The notes under the pieces are model-generated. The model ran no database searches, was not told the origin of the DNA, and worked only from the letters and a program-made list of their open reading frames with translations. Shown here one piece after another: positions 43,731 to 52,127 of a DNA stretch of 64,000 nucleotides (positions are counted from its first letter, which is position 1; each line of letters opens with the position of its first letter). The stretch covers positions 1-64,000 of the forward strand of contig CAZCTN010000004.1 of assembly GCA_964501655.1 (NCBI GenBank), in the 5' to 3' direction. The translations under genes were made by a program, and so were the position numbers. The stretch comes from JAAYJK01 sp964501655. GTDB taxonomy: Bacteria > Bacillota > Syntrophomonadia > Syntrophomonadales > Syntrophomonadaceae.

Positions 43731-44903
43731 GTGAAAAACTTTACTTATCACAATCCTACCAAGATATATTTCGGCAAGGATACCATCAATAACATCGGCC
43801 GTGAAATGAGTGAAAACGGTATAAGCAAGGCACTGCTGGTCTGCGGCCGCCAATCAATCTTCTCTACCGGGGTATATGACCGGGTAATGGACTCGCTGGA
43901 GGAATGGACTATTGATTCTGTGCTGTTTCGCGGGGTTCAATCCAATCCGATTTTGAGCAAAGTGCAGGAAGGCATTGACCTGGCTGGTCAGGAGGGGGTG
44001 GATGCCATCCTGGCTGTAGGGGGGGGGAGTGTTTTCGATTCAGCCAAGGCTATCGCAGCAGGGGTAAAGCACCCTGGTCCAGTCTGGGATTTGTTCAGCG
44101 GGCAGGCCAGGATCAATGAGGCTCTGCCTGTATTCGGAGTATTGACCTTATCTGCTACTGGTTCTGAGATGAATGGCAATGCAGTAATTACCAGGACCGA
44201 GGAGAAAAAGAAGTGGGGGATGGGGTCCCGACATTTGTATCCCCGAGTATCTATTATAGATCCCCAGTTCCAGGCTCATCTTTCGGAGCAGGATACGGTG
44301 AATGGTGCGGTGGATATCTTGAGCCATGTTTTCGAGCTCTATTTCGACGGCACTAAAAACGTGGAATTGATGCAGGAATACTCCGAGGCTATTATCAGAA
44401 CGGTTATGAAGTGTATAAGGATATTGCTGCATAATCCGGCTGATTATGAGGCTCGTGCCCAGATAGCCTGGGCGGCCACCCTGGCCCTGAATAATTCCAA
44501 TGGTACCGGGAGAAGCGGAGGTGACTGGGCCGCCCATGATATAGAGCACAGCCTGAGTGCCTTTTACAACGTAGCCCACGGGGCGGGTCTGGCGGTGGTA
44601 ACTCCAGCCTGGATGCGCTATGTATACCAGGAAGATCTGGACACCTTTGTTCGCTTCGGGGAAAAGATTTTTGGCATTACCAGCGGGGCGGCGGAGGAGA
44701 AAGCCGGGCAGGGAATAAAGCAGTTAAGGCAATTTTTGGGTGAAATCGGGGCTCCCCTTACCCTCAAAGAACTGGGGGTTAAATACGATGATCTGGAGGA
44801 AATGGCAGAAAATGCGGTTCAGCAAAGACCACTGGGCAGGCTGAAAAAACTGCAGAAGCAGGATGTGCTGGCTATATATCAATTGGCCTGGGATCATCAT
44901 TGA
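43731..44903 (+). CDS. Iron-containing alcohol dehydrogenase
   Basis: A 390-residue group III (iron-type) alcohol dehydrogenase, similar to NADH-dependent butanol dehydrogenases. LAVGGGSVFDSAKAIAAG near residue 88 is the NAD-binding loop, and LTLSATGSEMNGNAVITR near 139 a characteristic segment. Iron ligands are expected in DILSHVFELYFDG near 200 and AAHDIEHSLSAFYNVAHGAG near 268. It would reduce butyraldehyde or a similar aldehyde. GTG at 43731 with AAGGAGG defines the start. Confidence 0.93.
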   Translation: MKNFTYHNPTKIYFGKDTINNIGREMSENGISKALLVCGRQSIFSTGVYDRVMDSLEEWTIDSVLFRGVQSNPILSKVQEGIDLAGQEGVDAILAVGGGSVFDSAKAIAAGVKHPGPVWDLFSGQARINEALPVFGVLTLSATGSEMNGNAVITRTEEKKKWGMGSRHLYPRVSIIDPQFQAHLSEQDTVNGAVDILSHVFELYFDGTKNVELMQEYSEAIIRTVMKCIRILLHNPADYEARAQIAWAATLALNNSNGTGRSGGDWAAHDIEHSLSAFYNVAHGAGLAVVTPAWMRYVYQEDLDTFVRFGEKIFGITSGAAEEKAGQGIKQLRQFLGEIGAPLTLKELGVKYDDLEEMAENAVQQRPLGRLKKLQKQDVLAIYQLAWDHH

Positions 44904-45248
44904 ACCAGAAGGTCATTAGTTTAACCAGGAGGTTCTTCTGAAAACAATTGGGAGTAGGGTCTCACAGTTTGCTAACCTGCGATATTACATTGTTGGGTTG
45001 TAACAGAAGGACCATCTCCTTAATATACTAGAAGGAATATGCTAAGGGATGTCAAATATTAGAATCAGGAAGGGTAATGTGTAGATTTTTTATGCATAAG
45101 GGCATTCGGGTTGGAGAATGCAGCGTAGGGTTAGCACACATGTTGCCTGACCCTGCCTTTGGGGTGAGTATTTATGCGCCAGGAGGTGATAAGCCACTGG
45201 TATATGGTGTGTTGCCCCGGAAAACTCAAGAAATTGGAGGTATAAGGT
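44904..45248. other. Gene-free stretch, degenerate repeat
   Basis: About 345 bases. GGAGGTTCTTCTG near 44929 and AACAGAAGGACC near 45003 form a distant inverted pair like the other repeats. A 60-codon frame starting at 45077 is possible but unsupported. Confidence 0.35.
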
Positions 45249-45728
45249 ATGATGTATGATGGAAGTGGCGCCTTCTGGGCAGCGATGGGAGTCTTAAGCT
45301 TCATGTGGTTTATCGTATTTGCGGTTTTCTATGTGCTGAAATCCCTGGGCATCAGCGCTCTGGCTGCCAACCGGGGACTGGAAAATCCCTGGCTGGGCTG
45401 GGTGCCGATAGCTGATCTTTATGTGCTAGGAATGCTGGTAGGGAGTATGGAGCTGTTTGGAAAGCGGCTGGACAATCTGGAGATTATATTGCCGGTTAGT
45501 ATGCTGGCAGGATTTCTCCTGGTATGGATACCTTTTATCGGACAGCTGGCATGGTTAGCGATTACGGTGTTCTTTGTTATCTTTACTTATAGACTGTTTG
45601 AAATGTACACCGACAATGCTATGATATACACGGCGGTTTCCGTTCTTCTGTGCCTGTTTCCGGTGTTCCTGTTTATTATTCGCAATAATCAGCCCTTGTT
45701 TCAACCACCCAAATCAGGAAATAACTAG
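45249..45728 (+). CDS. Small integral membrane protein
   Basis: A 159-residue protein with four hydrophobic helices. Segments LAANRGLENPWLGWVPIADLY near residue 35 and IPFIGQLAWLAI near 97 are typical of a widespread Firmicute membrane protein family of unknown function. TGGAGG precedes the ATG at 45249. No partner evident. Confidence 0.75.
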   Translation: MMYDGSGAFWAAMGVLSFMWFIVFAVFYVLKSLGISALAANRGLENPWLGWVPIADLYVLGMLVGSMELFGKRLDNLEIILPVSMLAGFLLVWIPFIGQLAWLAITVFFVIFTYRLFEMYTDNAMIYTAVSVLLCLFPVFLFIIRNNQPLFQPPKSGNN

Positions 45729-45750
45729 CATAATAAGGGCAGTGAGCCGC

Positions 45751-45804
45751 GGGGACAGGTTCTCTGCTCTATCTGCATGGAGATCTTGGGGAGGGACCTG
45801 TCCC
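45751..45804. repeat. Inverted repeat GGGACAGGT / ACCTGTCCC
   Basis: Nine-base perfect arms around a 35-base loop, directly before the following small gene; part of the GGACAGG-type repeats seen also at 38590. Confidence 0.7.
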
Positions 45805-45835
45805 TGAGGTTTATGAATGGCGGGGAGGTATATCC

Positions 45836-46090
45836 ATGATCAGCTACAGTTTTGAAATACTTACAACGGTGCAGATGAAGGGTCACAAGATCGAAAAGAC
45901 CAGGGACTATGAAGTTAAAGTGCTGGTCAGGAAGGATGAAAAGACCATCTTTAACGATGTGGTCAAGGTAAGAAAGAATGTCCAGGGGGTATATCCTGAT
46001 ACCGGTCTGATTAATAAGAAGATCAAGTCGGCAGCGACTAAAAAGGAGCTTTTGGATAAACTGAAAACATACGTTAAGAATGCCCGCTGA
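45836..46090 (+). CDS. Hypothetical protein, 84 aa, basic
   Basis: An 84-residue Lys-rich protein with ITTVQMKGHKIEKT-like N-terminal beta strands and a C-terminal helical KKIKSAATKKELLDKLK segment. No family recognised, but GGGGAGG sits before the ATG and a strong terminator follows the gene, so it is probably real. Possibly a small nucleic-acid-binding or scaffold protein; this is speculation. Confidence 0.6.
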   Translation: MISYSFEILTTVQMKGHKIEKTRDYEVKVLVRKDEKTIFNDVVKVRKNVQGVYPDTGLINKKIKSAATKKELLDKLKTYVKNAR

Positions 46091-46250
46091 TTACAACTGT
46101 AACCGGTCCGGGCTGATGCCGTAGATAGAGAGTCCGCCTGTTTTAATGACGAGTTCCGGCTGAAGAACCCAAGGGCCAATGGATGGATTAGGCCAGGCAG
46201 AGGGGTGGCAGAAACGGGCTAATACAATTGATCAGGATGTTAAGCAAGAG

Positions 46251-46283
46251 CCTTTGGCAAGTTTGCCAAAGGTCTTTTTTTTT
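46251..46283 (+). terminator. Intrinsic terminator before sigma-54 promoter
   Basis: CCTTTGGCAA pairs with TTGCCAAAGG, followed by TC and eight T. It isolates the butyrate operon from upstream transcription. Its right arm overlaps the first TTGCCAAA direct repeat region. Confidence 0.9.
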
Positions 46284-46354
46284 GCCAAAGTGCGGCTTTG
46301 GACACAATGCAGTTGTTCAAAACCCGACTGGTACTATTGCCAAATAATGCGGCT
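46282..46354 (+). promoter_or_regulatory. Candidate activator sites (direct repeats)
   Basis: TTGCCAAA-N1-TGCGGCT at 46282-46297 and TTGCCAAA-N3-TGCGGCT at 46337-46354 are two near-identical blocks 55 bases apart. They lie about 100-160 bases upstream of the predicted transcription start, where sigma-54 activators normally bind. Confidence 0.5.
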
Positions 46355-46416
46355 GCTGAGGCCGGGTTCTGGAGCGAAAGGGCAGAAAAACTTGAGTTGT
46401 CGGGCTCTGAGATTCC

Positions 46417-46432
46417 TGGCACAGAAATTGCT
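46417..46432 (+). promoter_or_regulatory. Sigma-54 (-24/-12) promoter of the butyrate operon
   Basis: TGGCAC at 46417-46422, five bases, then TTGCT at 46428-46432 match the -24/-12 consensus with correct GG-to-GC spacing. The transcription start would be near 46443, about 98 bases before hbd. A sigma-54 activator gene lies at 52128. Confidence 0.75.
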
Positions 46433-46540
46433 AATGATATATGTCAGGTGCTAATGAAAGGGGGGATCCGGGTTCCGAGGTGACAAGGAAGGAATGGCTG
46501 GTTGTATGGGTTTAGAATATTTTAGGGGGAGGCAGAAACA

Positions 46541-47395
46541 ATGGAAATAAAAAAGGTTGGGGTTCTAGGTGCAGGCACCATGGGGGCAGGGATTGCCCAG
46601 GTGAGCATCGAGGCTGGTTTCCCGGTAGTCCTGGTGGATATAGATGAGGCTGTACTGGCCAAAGCCATAAAAGGATTGGATAAAGCCTGGCAGAAAGCCC
46701 TTGACAAAGGCAGGCTGAGTGCAGACGAAAAACAGCAATGGCAGACATTGCTGAACACCAGCTCGGACTTACAAGGATTTGCTGATTGTGATGTGGTTAT
46801 AGAAGCTATAGTGGAGAATATGGATATCAAGAAAAAAGTCTTTCAGCAGCTGGACTCCATTTGTCCCGAAAATACCATACTGGCTTCCAATACCTCTGCA
46901 TTGAGCATAACTGAGATAGCTTCATCGACTAAAAGAGCGGACAGAATTGTAGGCATGCATTTCTTTAATCCGGTGCCGGTTATGAAACTGGTGGAGGTTA
47001 TCCCGGGAGCAGACAGCAGCCAAGAAGCGGTTGAAACAGTAATGGAACTATGCGGAAAAATCAAGAAGGAAGCAGTCCAGGCTAAAGAAGTGCCTGGATT
47101 TATAGTCAATCGGCTGCTGGTGCCCTACCTTAATGAAGCTGCTTTTGCTTATCAGGAAGGGGTAGCCAGTGCGGAAGAAATAGACAAGGCCATGAAACTG
47201 GGGGCTAATATGCCGATAGGCCCGCTGGCTCTTTGTGACATGGTGGGGATTGATGTGCTGCTGTCGGTATGTGAATATTACTGGCGTGAATTCGGAGATT
47301 CCAAATATCGTCCCTCTCTGGCCCTGAAATCAAAATGTCGGGCCGGGCACCTGGGCATCAAGACCGGCAAGGGGTTTTATGATTACACCAAGTAA
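46541..47395 (+). CDS. hbd: 3-hydroxybutyryl-CoA dehydrogenase
   Basis: A 284-residue NAD(P)-dependent enzyme that interconverts 3-hydroxybutyryl-CoA and acetoacetyl-CoA. The Rossmann motif is GVLGAGTMGAGIAQV near residue 6, followed by ASNTSALSITEIA near 112 and the catalytic HFFNPVPVMKLVE near 138. EVPGFIVNRLLVPYLNEA near 184 and the LGIKTGKGFYDY end are typical. GGGGGAGG precedes the ATG. First gene of the butyrate beta-oxidation cluster, driven by the predicted sigma-54 promoter. Confidence 0.97.
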   Translation: MEIKKVGVLGAGTMGAGIAQVSIEAGFPVVLVDIDEAVLAKAIKGLDKAWQKALDKGRLSADEKQQWQTLLNTSSDLQGFADCDVVIEAIVENMDIKKKVFQQLDSICPENTILASNTSALSITEIASSTKRADRIVGMHFFNPVPVMKLVEVIPGADSSQEAVETVMELCGKIKKEAVQAKEVPGFIVNRLLVPYLNEAAFAYQEGVASAEEIDKAMKLGANMPIGPLALCDMVGIDVLLSVCEYYWREFGDSKYRPSLALKSKCRAGHLGIKTGKGFYDYTK

Positions 47396-47409
47396 AAGGG
47401 GAGGTTTTT

Positions 47410-48189
47410 ATGAAACTAACAACCCTGCTGTTTGAAAAAGAAGACGGTCTCGGTACTATTACTTTGAACCGGCCTGAGTCATTGAACGGCTTGAATGATG
47501 AACTGCTGAAGGAACTATCGCGCTTGATGGATGAGATAGCTGCCGACCAGGAGATTAAGGCGGTGATCCTGACGGGAGGCCCCAGGGTTTTCGCAGCCGG
47601 AGGAGACATAGCCTATATTGCTTCCCTGGACGCCATGGGAGCGGCAGAATTTGTGGCTTTGGCCCAGGATGCAGTAGACAAGATTGATAAGCTGGAGAAG
47701 CCGGTCATTGCTGCCATAAATGGTCTGGCCCTGGGCGGCGGTTGTGAGCTGATCCTGGCCGCAGATATCAAACTGGCTTCGGAAAGCGCGATATTCGGCC
47801 TGCCGGAGATAAATCTGGGCATTATTCCCGGAGCCGGGGGCACTCAGAGGTTAAGCCGGGCGGTAGGACCGGCTTGGGCCAAATATCTGATTTATACCGG
47901 GGAAAACATCGATGCTCAGAGGGCAGCCGGTATCGGTCTGGTAAACGCGGTATTCCCCCGGGATCAGTTGATGGAAGAGGCGCAAAAACTGGGCAAAAAA
48001 CTGGCAGCCAAGGCTCCGATAGCCCTGGGAGCGGCTAAAAAATGCATCAATTATGGGAGTGGAGTGGATCTGAATTCAGGTTTGCAATATGAGCAAAAGA
48101 CCTGGGCACTGCTTTTTGCTACCCAGGATCAGAAGGAAGGCTTTCAGGCCTTTTTAGAGAAGAGAAAAGCGAAATTTACCGGACGCTAA
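47410..48189 (+). CDS. crt: Enoyl-CoA hydratase (crotonase)
   Basis: A 259-residue crotonase, hydrating crotonyl-CoA to 3-hydroxybutyryl-CoA. VFAAGGDIAYIASLD near residue 60 forms the oxyanion site. LALGGGCELILAADI near 108 and GLPEINLGIIPGAGGTQRL near 130 hold the two catalytic Glu residues. The Phe/Lys-rich C-terminus is normal. GGGGAGG precedes the ATG; it lies 14 bases after hbd. Co-transcribed in the butyrate cluster. Confidence 0.96.
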   Translation: MKLTTLLFEKEDGLGTITLNRPESLNGLNDELLKELSRLMDEIAADQEIKAVILTGGPRVFAAGGDIAYIASLDAMGAAEFVALAQDAVDKIDKLEKPVIAAINGLALGGGCELILAADIKLASESAIFGLPEINLGIIPGAGGTQRLSRAVGPAWAKYLIYTGENIDAQRAAGIGLVNAVFPRDQLMEEAQKLGKKLAAKAPIALGAAKKCINYGSGVDLNSGLQYEQKTWALLFATQDQKEGFQAFLEKRKAKFTGR

Positions 48190-48242
48190 TTTTGCCATGG
48201 GTGAGCTTGCTATCTGTCGCAAGCTGAAAAGGAGGAGTTTAC

Positions 48243-49382
48243 ATGGATTTCAGGTTGAGTGAAGAACAAGAGATGATACGGAAAATGGCCCGTGATTTTG
48301 CCGATAATGAGGTGCTGCCCTATTGTCAGCAGTGGGATGAAGAACACGTATTCCCCTGGGATACAGTAAATAAACTGCAGGAACTGGGTCTGATGACCTG
48401 TGGAGTGCCGGCGGAATACGGCGGACCTGGGATTGATCATTTAGGACAATGCATTGTTGCTGAAGAAATAAGCCGCGGTGATGCTGGATTGGCTACCACT
48501 CTGGCGGCCAGTACTCTGCTGGGACCGGACCCGGTGTATATCGCGGCCACCGACGAACAAAAGAAGTGGTGGTATGGACAGATGATGGAAGGTGCCATTA
48601 CTGCATTTTGTCTGACTGAACCTGGAGCCGGATCTGATGCGGGAGGATTGTCCACCCGCTGTGTAAAAGATGGGGATGACTATATTCTCAACGGCACTAA
48701 ACAGTTTATTAGTAATGGCGGGGTGGCTAATCTATATACAGTATTCGCTACCCTGGATAAAAAACTGGGGTATAAGGGTATGTGCAGTTTTATGGTGGAT
48801 CGCAGCACCCCTGGAATCAGCGTGAGCAAACCGGAAAACAAAATGGGAATCAGAAGTTCCAATACCACCCAGGTTATTTTTGAAGATGTGCGGGTACCGG
48901 CCGGCAATCTGCTGGGCAAAGAAGGTGAAGGCTTCAAAATTGCCATGAAAACCCTGGATATCTCCCGGGCGGTGGTGGGAGCCATGGCGGTAGGGATAGC
49001 CCAAGGGGCATTTGAGTGTGCGGTACAATATGCCAAGGAGAGGCAGCAGTTCGGCAAGCCTATCGCCAGTTTCCAGGCTATACAATTCATACTGGCCGAG
49101 ATGTCGGTAATGGTTGAAACGGCACGGCTGCTGTACCAGAAAGCTGCCAACAACCAGGATATGGGACTGCCCTATACCCGGGAAGCTTCCCTGGCAAAAT
49201 ACTGGGGCGGCGAGGCGGCCATGAAGGTCAGCCTGAATGCGGTGCAGGTACATGGCGGTTATGGATATACCAAAGAATATATGGTGGAAAAATATATGCG
49301 CGATGCCAAGATATTTCAGATATTTGAAGGAACCGCTGAGGTGCAGCGTCTGGTCATCGCTGGTGATGTTCTTCGTGGTTAA
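48243..49382 (+). CDS. bcd: Butyryl-CoA-type acyl-CoA dehydrogenase
   Basis: A 379-residue acyl-CoA dehydrogenase that oxidises a short-chain acyl-CoA, probably butyryl-CoA, in this context. AFCLTEPGAGSDAGG near residue 119 is the flavin/substrate motif. LNAVQVHGGYGYTKEYMVEKY near 330 and the catalytic Glu in IFEGTAEVQRLVI near 360 are conserved. No electron-transfer flavoprotein genes are adjacent, so electron carriers must be encoded elsewhere. AAAAGGAGG precedes the ATG. Third gene of the cluster. Confidence 0.95.
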   Translation: MDFRLSEEQEMIRKMARDFADNEVLPYCQQWDEEHVFPWDTVNKLQELGLMTCGVPAEYGGPGIDHLGQCIVAEEISRGDAGLATTLAASTLLGPDPVYIAATDEQKKWWYGQMMEGAITAFCLTEPGAGSDAGGLSTRCVKDGDDYILNGTKQFISNGGVANLYTVFATLDKKLGYKGMCSFMVDRSTPGISVSKPENKMGIRSSNTTQVIFEDVRVPAGNLLGKEGEGFKIAMKTLDISRAVVGAMAVGIAQGAFECAVQYAKERQQFGKPIASFQAIQFILAEMSVMVETARLLYQKAANNQDMGLPYTREASLAKYWGGEAAMKVSLNAVQVHGGYGYTKEYMVEKYMRDAKIFQIFEGTAEVQRLVIAGDVLRG

Positions 49383-49446
49383 GCCTGAGAAAGAACCGGA
49401 CAGGTTCGGTGAAGGCGGAGCCAGGAAATAGACCCCCTTATAAATA

Positions 49447-49482
49447 GTATGACGGAGGGCCTCAAGAGGCCCTCCGTCATAC
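49447..49482 (+). terminator. 36-base perfect hairpin after bcd
   Basis: GTATGACGGAGGGCCTC pairs completely with its reverse complement around AA. No T run follows at once (CAGCCTTTT), so it may attenuate or protect mRNA 3' ends instead of fully terminating before the CoA-transferase. Confidence 0.65.
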
Positions 49483-49553
49483 CAGCCTTTTGGTCGAGCC
49501 AAGTACCGGCCGGCCCGGGCTGATCAATTTTCAATAATGAAGGAGGAGTATTC

Positions 49554-50900
49554 ATGTTTAACGGCGAGTATAAAGAAAAATTTCGCACACCCGAAGAAGC
49601 GGTCAAGGTAATCAAGTCTGGAGATTGGGTAGACTACATGTACTTTAACGGGTATCCCAAAGCCCTGGATAAAGCCCTGGCCAAGAGAAAGGATGAACTA
49701 TACGGGGTGCATGTTCGCAGCGGCATTTCCCTGCCCCCCTTCCCGGAGGTGCCCATCAGCGATCCAAGCATGGAGCACTTCCAATGGGACAGCTGGCACT
49801 ACAGTGCCTGGGATGCCCGGTTGGCCGACCAGGGAATCTGCAGTTTTTCCCCTCTGCTCTACCATGAAGTGCCCGGGTATTATCGCAACCGGGAGGTAGA
49901 AGTGGATGTAGCCATGCTGCGGGTGTGCCCCATGGATAGATATGGCTATTTTAACCTGGGTATAAATGCATCCCACTGTGAAGCGGTAATAGAGAATGCC
50001 GCCATTACTATAGTGGAAGAAAATGAATCAATGCCTTATGTTTATGGCGGCAACGGCCACCAGATTCATATATCGGAGATAGACTTAATTGTGCGAGGCG
50101 AGAATGAGCCTATGGCCAATGCCCCTATCCTGGAAGCCAGCGAAGCGGAAAAGAGGATTGCTGAACATATTATGGAAGATATTCATGACGGCTGCTGCAT
50201 CCAGCTGGGGATCGGGGGTCTGCCCAATTACCTGGGCAAACAGATTGCCGCCGCCGGCTTAAAAGACCTGAGCGTGCATACCGAAATGATGGCCGATGCC
50301 TATGTGGAAATGTGGAAAAACGGCTGTATTACTGGCCGTAGAAAAGAAATTGACCGGAAACGGATAGTCTGTACTTTTGCTCTGGGCTCTCCGGAACTAT
50401 ATGAATTTATGGATCGGAATCCCATGATCGCATGTTATTCGGTAGATTACACCAATGATCCTGGTGTAATTGCCCAAATTTCCAATGTGATATCCATTAA
50501 CGGCTGTCTGGAAGTGGATTTCTACGGCCAGGTTACCTCTGAGATGCAGGGGCCGCGGCAAATTACGGGCACCGGAGGGCAATGGGATTTTGTTCTGGGT
50601 GCCTATCATTCCCCGGGTGGGAAGAGCTTCTTATGCACCGCTTCCACCTTTAAGGACAAAAACGGCAATCTGCAATCCAAGATCAAGCCGCTGCTGACCC
50701 CGGGAGCCGCCTGTACTGTTTCCCGCCAGCTGACTCATTACGTGGTAACTGAATATGGCAAAGCCTTATTGAAATGCCAGTCCATATGGAAGCGTGCCGA
50801 AAGATTAATTGAAATTGCTCATCCAGATTTCCGGGATGAACTTATCAAAGAAGCTGATAAAATGGGCTTTTGGAAAAGAAGCAATAAGATTCAACCATAA
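49554..50900 (+). CDS. Butyryl-CoA:acetate CoA-transferase family protein
   Basis: A 448-residue acetyl-CoA hydrolase/transferase family protein. IQLGIGGLPNYLGK near residue 222 is the CoA-binding loop, and the catalytic Glu244 sits in SVHTEMMADAYVEMWKNG. Beyond it, GRRKEIDRKRIVCTFALGS and FYGQVTSEMQGPRQITGTGGQ are characteristic. In a butyrate-oxidising cluster it most likely activates butyrate using acetyl-CoA, though 4-hydroxybutyrate or other acids are possible. AAGGAGGAG precedes the ATG. A damaged paralogue follows. Confidence 0.92.
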   Translation: MFNGEYKEKFRTPEEAVKVIKSGDWVDYMYFNGYPKALDKALAKRKDELYGVHVRSGISLPPFPEVPISDPSMEHFQWDSWHYSAWDARLADQGICSFSPLLYHEVPGYYRNREVEVDVAMLRVCPMDRYGYFNLGINASHCEAVIENAAITIVEENESMPYVYGGNGHQIHISEIDLIVRGENEPMANAPILEASEAEKRIAEHIMEDIHDGCCIQLGIGGLPNYLGKQIAAAGLKDLSVHTEMMADAYVEMWKNGCITGRRKEIDRKRIVCTFALGSPELYEFMDRNPMIACYSVDYTNDPGVIAQISNVISINGCLEVDFYGQVTSEMQGPRQITGTGGQWDFVLGAYHSPGGKSFLCTASTFKDKNGNLQSKIKPLLTPGAACTVSRQLTHYVVTEYGKALLKCQSIWKRAERLIEIAHPDFRDELIKEADKMGFWKRSNKIQP

Positions 50901-51096
50901 GCTGTACTTGGGTATCACAGAAAGAAACTAAGGTAGGACTGGGGAAACCCTGTCCAGCCATGAACAGGTTTGCCTGCTGGACAACTGGCTGCTTAACCAA
51001 TAGTATCAGCATCTGTGAGCCGGAATGACAGAACCAGGGAGAATCTGATAATATGGGATTATTAGGATCAAACTGGTTTAAGGGGGAGAATACAAG

Positions 51097-51934
51097 GTGA
51101 GTTACTGGCAGGAATATCGCAGCAAACTGGTTCCCGCGGCGGAAGCGGTCAAATTAATCAAATCAGGTGATTGGATTGACTACGGATCAATGAACGGTCA
51201 GGTAGTCAGCTTGGATAAAGCCCTGGCTGACAGGAAAGATGAACTGGAAGATATCAAGGTCTGGATTCTTCTAAATAGCTTTCCCGCTCGGATATTGGAG
51301 GTTGATTCCGACGGAGACATATTTACCTGGAACAGCTGGCATCTCTCCGGCCGGGATCGCAATCTCATGAAGAACGGGAGGCCGGTTTATTATTCTCCTA
51401 TTCGCTATTCCGAGCTGCCCCGGTATGTCAGGGAACATATTGAACCTCTGGCGGTGTCTATGATGCAGGTCTGTCCCATGGATGAACATGGATTTTTTAA
51501 CTTCGGACCCCAGGGGTCTCATATGCGGGCAGTCTGCCAACGAGCTCGGGTGGTCATGGTAGAGGTTAACCAGAATATGCCCCGCTGCCTGGGGGGATAT
51601 GAAGAAGCGGTACATATATCCGAGGTGGACTATGTTATTGAAGGGGAAACCCCCCCCTGGTGCAGATCCCCGAGGGGGTATCCTCCCCAGTGGATGAGCA
51701 AGCAGCCGCCTATATAATTGAGGAGATGCGAGACGAGTGCTGCATTCAGCTGGGGATCGGCGGAATGCCTAACGCGGTCGGGAAAATGATTGCAGCAAAT
51801 TTGCAATGAAGGGCAAATCAGTATGGCAGAGGGCCGAGGGACTGATTGATCTGGCTCATCCTCAAGTAAGGGAGGAATTGGTAAAAAATGCGGAGAAACA
51901 GGGTATCTGGAGAAAAAGCAATAAGCAGGTTTAA
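51097..51934 (+). pseudogene. Decayed CoA-transferase paralogue
   Basis: Clear remnant of a second acetyl-CoA hydrolase/transferase. The frame opens at GTG 51097 after GGGGGAG and aligns with the intact copy up to VIEGETPP. A run of eight C at 51650-51657 shifts the frame; adding one C restores VQIPEG and continues into CIQLGIGGMPNAVGK. A deletion of about 170 codons near 51803, at a GCAAA repeat, removes the catalytic Glu and joins the last 40 residues (KSVWQRAEGLIDLAHPQ). It is therefore inactive whatever the homopolymer state. Confidence 0.9.
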
Positions 51935-51953
51935 TTCCTACTAATCAGTAATC

Positions 51954-52011
51954 AGGAGTCAGGCTTAACTCGATTTTAGCTTCTTTAGCCGAGTTAAGCC
52001 TGACTCCTTTT
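51954..52011 (+). terminator. Long hairpin after CoA-transferase remnant
   Basis: AGGAGTCAGGCTTAACTCG pairs with CGAGTTAAGCCTGACTCCT and TTTTATG follows. Stem of 19 bases, loop of 17. Same family as 41091-41134. Confidence 0.8.
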
Positions 52012-52127
52012 ATGTTATAATTCTAATTATCAACCAACCCTCATCGAACCCCTGGAGCCCACGGGCCGGTCTGCTCAAACCGAAAACCGGTTAATGGTCC
52101 GGGGGGGAGTAAAAGAGAATTTCATGC

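Noticed and set aside
45077..45259. 60-codon frame before the small membrane protein
   Set aside because: No family resemblance and it overlaps the start of the better supported gene at 45249; binding site GGAAGGG alone is not enough.
46298..46483. Plus-strand frame across the sigma-54 promoter
   Set aside because: It lies over regulatory elements and shows no recognisable composition or binding site.
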